From contig CAMYJY010000134.1 of the NCBI GenBank assembly GCA_947258835.1, forward strand, positions 1 through 7,659: DNA of 7,659 bases, given 5' to 3'. A program made the position numbers and the translations under genes. Positions 1 to 6,017 of the stretch are shown one piece after another; positions within the stretch are counted from its first letter, which is position 1, and every line of letters starts with the position of its first letter. The stretch is from an uncultured Pirellulales bacterium. GTDB taxonomy: Bacteria; Planctomycetota; Planctomycetia; Pirellulales; Lacipirellulaceae. The notes beneath the pieces were generated by a model. That model saw nothing but the letters and a program-made list of their open reading frames with translations, was not told where the DNA came from and made no database searches.

Positions 1-51
1 CTCATTCCAACTCGCAACTCATTCCAACTCGCAACTCATTCCAACTCGCAA
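1..51. repeat. Three tandem copies of a 17-bp repeat
   Basis: The unit ctcattccaactcgcaa occurs three times head to tail without a mismatch, at 1-17, 18-34 and 35-51. The array may continue beyond the left edge. On the minus strand the unit contains GAGTTG twice, so it has its own internal near-repeat. It ends three bases past the stop codon of the lipoprotein gene, so it is non-coding and lies in that gene's 3' flank. The unit length is not a multiple of three. The copies abut with no spacers, so this is a mini-satellite rather than a CRISPR array. No function can be read from it. Confidence 0.9.
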
Positions 52-54
52 CCC

Positions 55-1761
55 TCACCGATACGGCCTCCAGGTTTGCGAAGCTGCGCGGGCAGGTCGT
101 TTTTCGGTGGGTGGTGCGGGAGGGCTGGGCTCTGTGAGGCTGGCGGTTTGTACGGCCTGACGGGGTTGCGGATAGCGACCGCCGGCGGGCTGGGCTGACC
201 AGCCTGTGGGGTGGCTGGCTGCGAAGTCGGTAGCCTGCTGTCGGGAGGCCCGCCAGCGCGGTTTTTGTGGGCCGCGTGCCGGGACCGATCGTGGCTCGTT
301 GGCCTCGGCCAGTTGGGGCGCGTCCAATTTGGCCGCGTCGGAGCGATTCCTGGGAAGCTCTGTCGCCGCGGCCAGGCTCTGTTCTGCCAAGGGCATCGAT
401 TCTTGCTGCTGGCGTGAATGGAAGCGACCATCGGGAGCGGACGCATTTTTTCCGAGCGGTAGCTCGCTGGGGTGGGCGGCCTTGCCGCCGTCGGCCAGCG
501 CTGCCGGTGCGTCCGGTGCCGCCGTGTTTTCCCCCAGTGCCAACAGGTCCTGCACCGCAAAGGGGATTTGCGTGAGTAGCTTCTGGCCGTCGGGAGCGAC
601 CATGCGGGCCCAGAGCTCCAAGTCCTGCTGTGGCAGTTGCAGCTCTTCCAGAGGCAATTCCAAGTGGAGTCCGTCGCCCATCTCCGAGGATTGCCAGGCA
701 GCGGCCGTTTCCTCGTCAGTAAAGTTCCAGCGACGTAATCGCTGGGGTGACTGGGGATCGGCGGTCATCACCATCAAGGAAACTTTTCCCTCCAGATCCA
801 CCGGTTCGTCATGCGCGTCACGGGCCTCCACCACGGTCAGGAGGCTTTCTGTCACAGCGCCTGGATTGCGTAACAGATGCGTGATCACCAGACGCTCCGG
901 CGTGCGCTCGCTAGCGCTGGGTTGCTGATCGACGCTGGCTGTCGTCATGTCGGAGGCGCCTTCCTCCTCCGCAGGACCAGCGGAGGAGTACGTGGGGGCC
1001 GCCGCTTGCGTGCTGGCTGTTGTGACCGGCGCGTCCTCAGGCAGCCGGGATGGCCCAGATTGGCCAAACTGGGCTGGGTCTGGAATCAGCAACACCTCCG
1101 CCGGCTTGCCAGCTTTGGCTGGAATCGCTGTTTTGCGGACGTAAGAAGCTTGGCTGAGCTGGTGAAACGGATCGACCTCACCGCGCCGTCCTAAAGGCTC
1201 TCTAATGTCTAGCTCGGGAATGTCCATTTCTTCCGGGATCATGTCTCCGGGCTGTTCCAGCTCTGGTTCGTCTGGAGCATCATCAGCCCTGGTGGGTTGG
1301 CGCCGGTCGTGCGGTGTGGTGGAGCGAGTCGGTGAGGGGGGACGGTTGGTTTTGGCGCTGTCCGGCTGTGGCTGGGTCGTAATCACCGTTGCCGGCGGGT
1401 CCGCGCAGCGATACGCCCGCAGTTTGCGCAATTTGTCCGAGTACTGCACCACATAGTCTTCCAACTCGTAGATATAATCTTCTTGGGAGCGCAGCTCCCG
1501 CTCCAGAATATCGATCTGATTGTCTCGTGTCGAACGACAACCACAGCACGCCAGCAGCATCAGCAATAATTGCAGAGCAGGTATTGCAGCAAATTTTGAA
1601 AATGCACGGTGGCGTCGCCGGGTCGCACTGCGTGGCTCCCCTCGGTTTGCGCGGGGGAGACAATCGTCACTGTTGGTAACCTGTTTTAACATCGCGCCGC
1701 GAAGAATTACTTCCGCAATTCCAGAAAAGAGATGATTCGGAGAACTAGCCCGCGCTGGCAC
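55..1761 (-). CDS. Putative planctomycete-type lipoprotein with coiled coil and disordered linkers
   Basis: Function is unknown; it is probably anchored in the cell envelope. A basic stretch (residues 44-53, ending RRRHR) leads into a hydrophobic segment (about 57-71) that ends in a lipobox-like LLAC, making Cys72 the likely lipidated residue. Residues 78-115 are charged and heptad-like (ILERELRSQ, YIYELEDYVV) and should form a coiled coil. A Pro/Ala/Ser-rich disordered linker follows (about 120-287), then a compact, probably beta-rich domain (about 288-404, LVITHLL to IPFAV), then a second disordered tail ending WRPYR. The chosen GTG start at 1761 has GAGGG eight bases upstream and a possible promoter before it. 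The ATG at 1692 (545 residues) is the alternative but lacks a well-placed Shine-Dalgarno. Either start leaves an unusually long basic region before the hydrophobic segment. The architecture recalls planctomycete lipoproteins from memory, unverified. Confidence 0.75.
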   Translation of the reverse strand: MPARASSPNHLFSGIAEVILRGAMLKQVTNSDDCLPRANRGEPRSATRRRHRAFSKFAAIPALQLLLMLLACCGCRSTRDNQIDILERELRSQEDYIYELEDYVVQYSDKLRKLRAYRCADPPATVITTQPQPDSAKTNRPPSPTRSTTPHDRRQPTRADDAPDEPELEQPGDMIPEEMDIPELDIREPLGRRGEVDPFHQLSQASYVRKTAIPAKAGKPAEVLLIPDPAQFGQSGPSRLPEDAPVTTASTQAAAPTYSSAGPAEEEGASDMTTASVDQQPSASERTPERLVITHLLRNPGAVTESLLTVVEARDAHDEPVDLEGKVSLMVMTADPQSPQRLRRWNFTDEETAAAWQSSEMGDGLHLELPLEELQLPQQDLELWARMVAPDGQKLLTQIPFAVQDLLALGENTAAPDAPAALADGGKAAHPSELPLGKNASAPDGRFHSRQQQESMPLAEQSLAAATELPRNRSDAAKLDAPQLAEANEPRSVPARGPQKPRWRASRQQATDFAASHPTGWSAQPAGGRYPQPRQAVQTASLTEPSPPAPPTEKRPARAASQTWRPYR

Positions 1762-1787
1762 GGGAACGACCCTCGGATTGAGGGGCA

Positions 1788-1816
1788 GAAATAGAAAAAC
1801 GGCGGCTGGCCGTCAA
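1788..1816 (-). promoter_or_regulatory. Possible sigma70-type promoter for the lipoprotein gene
   Basis: On the minus strand TTGACG (1816-1811) is separated by 17 bases from TATTTC (1793-1788). The -35 box is near consensus and the spacing ideal, but the -10 box matches only its first three bases. Initiation near 1781 would give a leader of about 20 bases holding the GAGGG motif (1774-1770), which fits the GTG start at 1761. Sequence-only prediction. Confidence 0.3.
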
Positions 1817-1925
1817 TCGCGATCTTGCTGCTAGCAGAGGCAGCTGAGAGCCGACGCCAGAACCACACCGGAGGTGTCCAGCGGCCGGAAAAGAGTGCAG
1901 CACCAGACAGTTGTGGGACGTGCAG

Positions 1926-2513
1926 CTAAACTTCCATCTTCTCGATGACCTTGTCGATCAGCCGATATTCCGTGGCCTCGGCGGCCGACATGAACTTGTC
2001 CCGATCGGTGTCCGCCTCGATTTGTTCCAGCGACTGGCCCGTATGTTCCAGCAGAATGCGATTCAGCTTGTCTTTGGTGCGCTTGTACTCGCTAGCATGA
2101 ATCATGATGTCCTCGGCGGTACCTTCCATGCCGGCGGAGGGCTGATGGATCATGATCCTGGCGTTGGGCAGCGCGTGCCGTTTGCCGGCAGCTCCCGCGG
2201 CCAACAGCAAGGCCCCCATGGAAGCAGCCTGTCCCAGGCAATAGGTGGCCACGTCGCAGGTGATAAACTGCATCGTGTCGTAAATGGCCATGCCGGCCGT
2301 CACACTGCCGCCCGGGGAATTGATGTAGAAATGCACGTCCGCCTGGGGATCTTCCGACTGCAAGAAGAGCAGCTGGGCCACGATATTGTTCGCCACATCG
2401 TCGTTCACCCCCGAACCCATCAAGACGATGCGGTCCTTCAGCAAGCGACTGTAAATGTCCATGGCCCGCTCTTCGCGGCCCGACTTTTCAATGACGTAGG
2501 GTATCAGCGTCAT
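1926..2513 (-). CDS. clpP: ATP-dependent Clp protease proteolytic subunit, canonical paralogue (second clpP)
   Basis: This is a serine peptidase subunit of family S14. ClpP forms two stacked heptameric rings that degrade proteins unfolded and fed in by ClpX, ClpA or ClpC in the cytoplasm. At 195 residues it has the usual mature length. The N-terminus is canonical: LIPYVIEK forms the axial loop, and DIYSRLLKDRIV begins the head domain. The triad is Ser98 in GQAASMGA, His123 in MIHQP and Asp172 in TDRDKF, with the same spacing as in Escherichia coli ClpP. The oxyanion-side INSPGGS motif is present at about 64-70. There is no propeptide beyond a few residues. The ATG at 2513 lacks a strong Shine-Dalgarno. 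It lies 135 bases after the other clpP, so co-transcription is likely but not shown. Very confident in the family. Confidence 0.97.
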   Translation of the reverse strand: MTLIPYVIEKSGREERAMDIYSRLLKDRIVLMGSGVNDDVANNIVAQLLFLQSEDPQADVHFYINSPGGSVTAGMAIYDTMQFITCDVATYCLGQAASMGALLLAAGAAGKRHALPNARIMIHQPSAGMEGTAEDIMIHASEYKRTKDKLNRILLEHTGQSLEQIEADTDRDKFMSAAEATEYRLIDKVIEKMEV

Positions 2514-2648
2514 GGCTGGATCAATCCGTTATGTAAGAAAATTGGTCTTGGTAAATAGGAAAGGGGGCCCGCGTGCGAAAAATCAAACCGAGAATTTATT
2601 GCCTGCCCATCCCCATCGACGCCCAGCCAAGATGGGCCGGCTTGTCGA

Positions 2649-3317
2649 CTAATCCTCGTCCTCTTCCGCTTCGCTACCTGGTGGCTTGATCAAAATGTCA
2701 TCGACGATGCCATATTCCTTGGCCTCGGCGGCGGTCATGTAGTAGTCACGATCGCTGGCCTGGCCAATTTCCTCGACGGCCTTGCCCGTATGACTGGCCA
2801 GGATCTCATTCAGTGCCTGACGCGTGCGGATGATTTCGTTGGCCTGAATTTCGATGTCTGATACCTGACCACCGACGCCCCCATGAGGCTGGTGAATCAT
2901 GACCTTGGAGTGTTTGAGAGCAAATCGTTTGCCCTCCGCGCCTCCCGCCAACAGTACGGCCCCACCACTGGCCGCCAGGCCCACGCAGTAGGTGGCCACC
3001 GGCGGCGTGATCATCTGCATCGTATCGTAAATGGCCAAGGTGGAAGTGACACTTCCGCCTGGCGAGTTGATGTAGAAGTGGATATCCTTCCGGCGATTTT
3101 CGCTCTGCAAGTACAGCAACTTCATCACCAGCTCGTTGGCATTGCCGTCGTAGATTTCTCCCTGCAGAAAAATGACGCGATTTTCCAGCAATAAATCGCC
3201 GAGCGTCATTTGACGCTGACGCTGGTAATCGCGCATGGCAGATGCCAATTGGGGGTCGAAGCCGGCAGCATCCTGGCCCCAGCCCTGTCCCGAGTTGTTC
3301 CTCGCCGCGCTGCTCAT
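2649..3317 (-). CDS. clpP: ATP-dependent Clp protease proteolytic subunit, divergent paralogue (first clpP)
   Basis: This is a second S14 ClpP subunit of 222 residues from the ATG at 3317. That ATG is preferred over the TTG at 3326 because AAAGGA ends nine bases before it and directly abuts the TTG. The triad is intact: Ser117 in GLAASGGA, His142 in MIHQPHGG and Asp191 in SDRDYY, with INSPGGSVT upstream. It differs from the canonical paralogue in three ways. It has a longer, Gln-rich N-terminus (about residues 1-37) without the usual LIPxVIE axial-loop motif. The head starts with MTLGDLLLENRVIFLQ instead of DIYSRLLKDRI. The tail is acidic and ends EEDED. Glycine replaces the usual methionine just after the catalytic serine. 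It sits 78 bases after tig. It probably assembles with, or next to, the neighbouring ClpP as in mycobacterial ClpP1P2; that pairing is inferred. Confidence 0.95.
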   Translation of the reverse strand: MSSAARNNSGQGWGQDAAGFDPQLASAMRDYQRQRQMTLGDLLLENRVIFLQGEIYDGNANELVMKLLYLQSENRRKDIHFYINSPGGSVTSTLAIYDTMQMITPPVATYCVGLAASGGAVLLAGGAEGKRFALKHSKVMIHQPHGGVGGQVSDIEIQANEIIRTRQALNEILASHTGKAVEEIGQASDRDYYMTAAEAKEYGIVDDILIKPPGSEAEEDED

Positions 3318-3326
3318 GGTCGCCAA

Positions 3327-3332
3327 TCCTTT
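3327..3332 (-). promoter_or_regulatory. Shine-Dalgarno that fixes the start of the first clpP
   Basis: AAAGGA on the minus strand stands nine bases before the ATG at 3317 and zero bases before the alternative TTG at 3326. This spacing decides for the ATG and removes three residues from the longest reading frame. Confidence 0.6.
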
Positions 3333-3395
3333 GTCTGATGTTATTGCTGTATCCTGTGTACCTACCGCTCTCGATGAAAACGGTGTGCGGCCGAA

Positions 3396-4907
3396 CTAGG
3401 CTTCGCTGGCGGCAGTCTCGGGCTTGTCTGAGCTGCCATCCTCCGTCGCTGCGCCGCTGCTCGCTGCGGGGATGGCTGCCCCTTGATCCCCCCCGCCGGC
3501 AGCCAAGTGAATGGCCTCTTCGTCCAGTGGTTCTGGTTCGTAGGGCTCGTCTTGGAATGTGGCCGCAGCCTCCACTTGCTCGATGGCCTTGCGTTCCAAA
3601 ATCTGATTTTGCAAGACGTCCATCAGGCCCTTCTTTTCGATTTGAGCCCGTACGCGACGAGGGGACTCGCCACTCTGCATGGCGATCAGGAAAATTTCTT
3701 TTTCGAAATCTCCTTCACCGACTTCAATCTCCGCTGCTTCAGCAATGCGTTCTAAAATGAAATGCTCTTTCAGGCTCTGGGCCGTGGCGGCAGCACTGTT
3801 TTGTAGCAATTGATTTTCGCGGGCACGAATTTCCACTTCGCTAAACCCGGCCCGCCGCAACTCCATGACCGAGCGTTCTAATTCCCGCTCGCTCTGACGC
3901 TTGAGAAGGCCCGGAGGGAGTTCCCAGTTGGCTGCTTGAGTCAGCGATTTGGTAATTTGACTACGGATGCCTTGCTGTTGTTCATACTCCAATTGTCGTT
4001 GCAGATTGGCCAGAATGGCTTCCCGAAGTTGCTCCTCGCTTTCAAAGTCGCCCATATCCCGGAGGAAATCCTCGGTCAGCTCAGGTGTCTTGAGCTGCTT
4101 GGCCTCCAGCACCTCGAATTCAATATCAACCGTTTTTCCTCGCAAGGACTCGTTGGGCGCGTCTTGGGTGAGGGTGATCTGGCCGGACCGCTTGTCCCCG
4201 GCCTTGGCTCCCGCCATCAACGTATCAAAATCGGCCAGTTTGCCGTCCCGGAAACTGAGTGTCGGCCGAATGCGGGTCACCCGTTCCTCGTCATGCACCA
4301 GCTGCTCGCCGTCGAGGCTGGTGGTGATGTGGACGGTGATGTAATCGCCAGTTTGGGCCGGATTCTCATGCGGGACCAGCTGGGCGAAGCGGGTCAATAT
4401 TTTTTCTAGATGCTGATCGACGTCCTGGTCGTCAAATTCACGCACCGGCCGCTTCAGCGTGAGTCCCTGCCACTGGGGCATCTCAAACTCGGGACGCACT
4501 TCAATATTAAACTCGAACACCATCGGCCCGTCGGCGGGGACTTCGACGGCATCCAGGTTCAGATCGGGCTCGCTAATTGCGGTAAAATCTTGCTCTTCAC
4601 TGATCTGGCTCAAACTGTCCATCAACAGCGAACCCTTGATTTGTTCGCTGACCTCTTTCCGGTAGCGATTCTCCACCATTTTGCGCGGCGCGCGGCCAGC
4701 ACGGAAACCCGGCACATTGGCCTCGGGCATCATGGTACTGAAGGCATCGTCCAAATAGCGGTCGATGTCTTCCCGAGAAACCGAGACGGTCACGTGCCGC
4801 TCACAGGCACTGGGACTGGTGATTTGCACGTCCAGATTGAGCTTGTCGGAAGTTTCCTCGCCGCCGCCCGTTTCGGTTTCCGTTGCTTCAAGTTCTTCAG
4901 CTGCCAT
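3396..4907 (-). CDS. tig: Trigger factor, ribosome-associated chaperone
   Basis: Trigger factor binds ribosomal protein L23 at the exit tunnel and shields nascent chains. With the ATG at 4907 the product has 503 residues, longer than the usual 430-450. The excess is an acidic N-terminal extension (about 1-24, rich in Glu/Thr/Gly) and a Pro/Ala/Ser/Asp-rich C-terminal tail (from about 445). The ribosome-binding signature GFRAGRAP is at about 67-74. The FKBP-like middle domain (about 172-268) is degenerate: the usual DFxG appears as HITT and the usual IPGFE as LADFD, although GAKAGD is kept. The C-terminal chaperone arms begin at about 275 (TPELTEDFLRDMGDF). An in-frame GTG lies at 4916, but the only SD-like AGG is two bases from it and eleven from the ATG. 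The gene lies 36 bases after the tRNA and directly before the clpP pair, echoing the tig-clpP order of other bacteria. Confidence 0.95.
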   Translation of the reverse strand: MAAEELEATETETGGGEETSDKLNLDVQITSPSACERHVTVSVSREDIDRYLDDAFSTMMPEANVPGFRAGRAPRKMVENRYRKEVSEQIKGSLLMDSLSQISEEQDFTAISEPDLNLDAVEVPADGPMVFEFNIEVRPEFEMPQWQGLTLKRPVREFDDQDVDQHLEKILTRFAQLVPHENPAQTGDYITVHITTSLDGEQLVHDEERVTRIRPTLSFRDGKLADFDTLMAGAKAGDKRSGQITLTQDAPNESLRGKTVDIEFEVLEAKQLKTPELTEDFLRDMGDFESEEQLREAILANLQRQLEYEQQQGIRSQITKSLTQAANWELPPGLLKRQSERELERSVMELRRAGFSEVEIRARENQLLQNSAAATAQSLKEHFILERIAEAAEIEVGEGDFEKEIFLIAMQSGESPRRVRAQIEKKGLMDVLQNQILERKAIEQVEAAATFQDEPYEPEPLDEEAIHLAAGGGDQGAAIPAASSGAATEDGSSDKPETAASEA

Positions 4908-4933
4908 GGATTGCACAACCTAGCTTAATGGGG

Positions 4934-4942
4934 AAAAAAAAA
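4934..4942 (-). terminator. Nine-T tract directly after the tRNA-Gly 3' end
   Basis: On the minus strand the tRNA discriminator base is followed by one C and then nine T residues. The folded tRNA plus a U tract resembles an intrinsic terminator, but the tract starts after the acceptor stem rather than after a simple hairpin. It could end part of the transcription before tig, or only mark the 3' trailer for processing. No termination efficiency can be inferred from sequence. Confidence 0.35.
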
Positions 4943-4943
4943 G

Positions 4944-5016
4944 AGCGGGTGATCGGATTCGAACCGACGACAACAACGTTGGCAACGTTGTGCTCTACCA
5001 ACTGAGCTACACCCGC
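4944..5016 (-). tRNA. tRNA-Gly (anticodon GCC)
   Basis: A 73-base cloverleaf reads on the minus strand. The acceptor stem GCGGGTG/CACCCGC pairs at all seven positions, the D arm is GCTC/GAGC, the anticodon stem CAACG/CGTTG encloses loop TTGCCAA, and the T arm GTCGG/CCGAT encloses TTCGAAT. Anticodon GCC (4983-4981) reads the glycine codons GGC and GGU. The discriminator base is U, as expected for bacterial tRNA-Gly. CCA is not encoded, since the next bases are CTT, so it must be added by the CCA-adding enzyme. tig starts 36 bases downstream on the same strand. Confidence 0.97.
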
Positions 5017-5116
5017 AATAAATTCTCGTAGCTATTCCCTCCCGGCGGTGCCACGGTCCGAAACCGGCTTGCGGGCCCGCCTCGCAGCTAGGGAGGAAAA
5101 ACAAGAAGATTCTAGA

Positions 5117-5144
5117 ATTATAGGACCGCTACCCGGCCACGCAA
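5117..5144 (-). promoter_or_regulatory. Probable sigma70-type promoter for tRNA-Gly and tig-clpP-clpP
   Basis: On the minus strand TTGCGT (5144-5139) lies 16 bases before a perfect TATAAT (5122-5117). Transcription would start near 5110, about 94 bases before the tRNA 5' end, and could continue into tig and the clpP genes if the T tract is read through. The -35 box matches only its first three bases. No better promoter was seen closer to the tRNA. Confidence 0.45.
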
Positions 5145-5213
5145 GGGGATCTGGATGGTCCAGGGAGGCAGACACACGTTTTTAGGGGCGATGTTGGTGT
5201 TGTGAACGTCGCA

Positions 5214-5292
5214 GGGGTCAGGCACATTTTTTCGGCGGTAGGACGGGTGCCCGTCAGAAAGCTCACTGCGCCGAAAAAATGAGCCAGACCCC
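5214..5292. repeat. REP-like palindromic element with 24-bp arms and an inner hairpin
   Basis: The left arm (5214-5237) starts GGGGTCAGGCACA and the right arm (5269-5292) is its reverse complement at 22 of 24 positions; both contain a run of six T or A followed by CGGCG. The 31-base centre holds a second perfect hairpin, GACGGG-TG-CCCGTC (5242-5255). Two inverted REP-like units around a short centre resemble a REPIN or BIME. From memory, GGGGTCNGGCNC-type ends accompany IS200-like Y1 (RAYT) transposases in several phyla, but no transposase gene is present here. It sits 65 bases after the membrane-protein stop. Folded RNA could protect the 3' end of that transcript, but no U tract follows, so it is not a standard terminator. 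Confidence 0.8.
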
Positions 5293-5330
5293 AGGAGTCT
5301 CCCGCTTGCGGTGCCTGCCTGCATCCTGGG

Positions 5331-5347
5331 ACCAAACGGGGTTCGGT
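5331..5347 (-). other. Small hairpin after the membrane-protein stop
   Basis: ACCGAAC and GTTTGGT (minus strand) form a seven-pair stem with one G-U pair and a CCC loop. It begins ten bases after the stop codon at 5357. No T run follows, so a role in ending transcription is only a guess. Confidence 0.25.
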
Positions 5348-5356
5348 TTCTCGGCC

Positions 5357-6016
5357 TCAGTACGTAAATATCTCCCGCAGGGCCTGCACTACCAGCTGCG
5401 GGGAGGTTACCAGTTGGGCCAGGCAAACTACCCACAGCAGGAGGGACAGCAGCAAAATACCCGGGGAACGCGGGTTGGAACGGACCTGCAACTGGCCCAG
5501 GCGGGCATACAGCTCGTAGCCCAAACGTCGCCAGCCTTCCAGATTTTGTCGGCCACCGCTGGAGACGATGGCGACATTTCGCATGAAATCAAAGCTTTCT
5601 AGGTGCAATTGGATGCCGAGGGTGGGGAGGGCTAGGCCATCGCCGGCCCACCGTGCCTGCGGTTCGATTTCTCGGGCCGCGGCAGCCAATACCGGGCGCA
5701 GCTGCTCGGCCGTAATATTATAAATTACCAGTCGCGGTCGCGCTAGGAGCACTGTTAGCCACACGCCCAGCCAATACAAGACCAGTAAAAACAGCCAGAC
5801 ATAGCTGCCATACTCGGCCGAGGCGGCCTCAGGACGAAACAGCTCAATGGGCCCCACCAGCACGAGTCCCGACATGGCCGCCCCCAAGGCGGCCATGTCG
5901 GCCCCGCCGCTGGTCAAAAAGGGCTGACGCCGCGCGTTCAGCAGTCCGATCAGCAGTCCGTAAGATGCTAACGGCAGGAGGGCAATTGCCAGTCGTAGAG
6001 GGTCCGGCAGTACCAT
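5357..6016 (-). CDS. Four-helix membrane protein of unknown function
   Basis: I do not recognise a named family. The 219-residue product has hydrophobic segments at about 8-27, 40-60, 72-92 and 185-203, with a soluble region of about 90 residues between the third and fourth (93-183). That region contains a short beta-like part (RPRLVIYNI) and an amphipathic, Arg-rich part (GWRRLGYELYARL). No catalytic or nucleotide-binding motif is visible. An Arg-Arg pair after the first helix (29-30) suggests a cytoplasmic loop there. The ATG at 6016 has only a purine-rich A/G stretch upstream and no clear Shine-Dalgarno. It lies one base after the stop of a possible small ORF, so its translation may be coupled. 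It lies downstream of the M28 enzyme and could share its transcript. A strong 14-bp inverted repeat lies inside the second hydrophobic segment. Confidence 0.8.
   Translation of the reverse strand: MVLPDPLRLAIALLPLASYGLLIGLLNARRQPFLTSGGADMAALGAAMSGLVLVGPIELFRPEAASAEYGSYVWLFLLVLYWLGVWLTVLLARPRLVIYNITAEQLRPVLAAAAREIEPQARWAGDGLALPTLGIQLHLESFDFMRNVAIVSSGGRQNLEGWRRLGYELYARLGQLQVRSNPRSPGILLLSLLLWVVCLAQLVTSPQLVVQALREIFTY
5869..5901. repeat. Perfect 14-bp inverted repeat inside the membrane-protein gene
   Basis: CCGACATGGCCGCC (5869-5882) and its exact reverse complement (5888-5901) enclose the five-base loop CCCAA. On the coding strand the arms encode ADMAA and AAMSG at the start of the second hydrophobic segment. 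All 14 pairs are intact and mostly G-C, so the mRNA should form a very stable hairpin. Part of the match follows from Ala/Met codon choice, but the loop-to-loop precision is notable. Confidence 0.85.
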
Positions 6017-6017
6017 T

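Larger units (their letters stand above)
5017..5356. other. Gene-free stretch between the membrane protein gene and tRNA-Gly
   Basis: I see no believable gene here; open frames across it have no start context and overlap the palindromic element. From high to low coordinates on the minus strand it holds a small hairpin after the membrane-protein stop (5331-5347), the REP-like element (5214-5292), a promoter (5117-5144), and a leader of roughly 90 bases before the tRNA. The leader contains the perfect 10-bp palindrome GCGGGCCCGC (5071-5080). Confidence 0.6.

Noticed and set aside
1..51. Tandem 17-mers as a CRISPR array
   Set aside because: The copies abut with no spacers, and no cas gene is present.
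206..928. Long plus-strand open frame opposite the lipoprotein gene
   Set aside because: Its translation is Ser/Gly/Cys/Arg-rich with no domain pattern and it mirrors the high-GC codon bias of the minus-strand gene; it is an antisense shadow.
1868..1910. Small palindromes after the second clpP (ACACC-TCC-GGTGT and GTGC-T-GCAC) as a terminator
   Set aside because: Stems of four to five pairs without a proper T tract; not distinguishable from background in this GC-rich DNA.
1911..2558. Plus-strand open frame of 215 codons across the second clpP
   Set aside because: It is fully antisense to an unmistakable ClpP; the His- and Gly-rich product is typical of frames opposite conserved genes.
2621..2637. 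GCCCA/TGGGC stem between the two clpP genes as a terminator
   Set aside because: Only five pairs with a seven-base loop and no T run on the minus strand; too weak to call.
3318..3326. TTG at 3326 as the start of the first clpP
   Set aside because: AAAGGA directly abuts it with no spacer, whereas the ATG at 3317 has ideal spacing.
3242..3760. Plus-strand open frame spanning the tig-clpP junction
   Set aside because: Arg/Pro/Leu-rich translation crossing two real genes on the opposite strand, without a Shine-Dalgarno or recognisable motif.
5118..5435. Minus-strand open frame of 105 codons after the membrane-protein gene
   Set aside because: It overlaps the end of the membrane-protein gene, runs through the palindromic element and promoter, and has no sensible composition.
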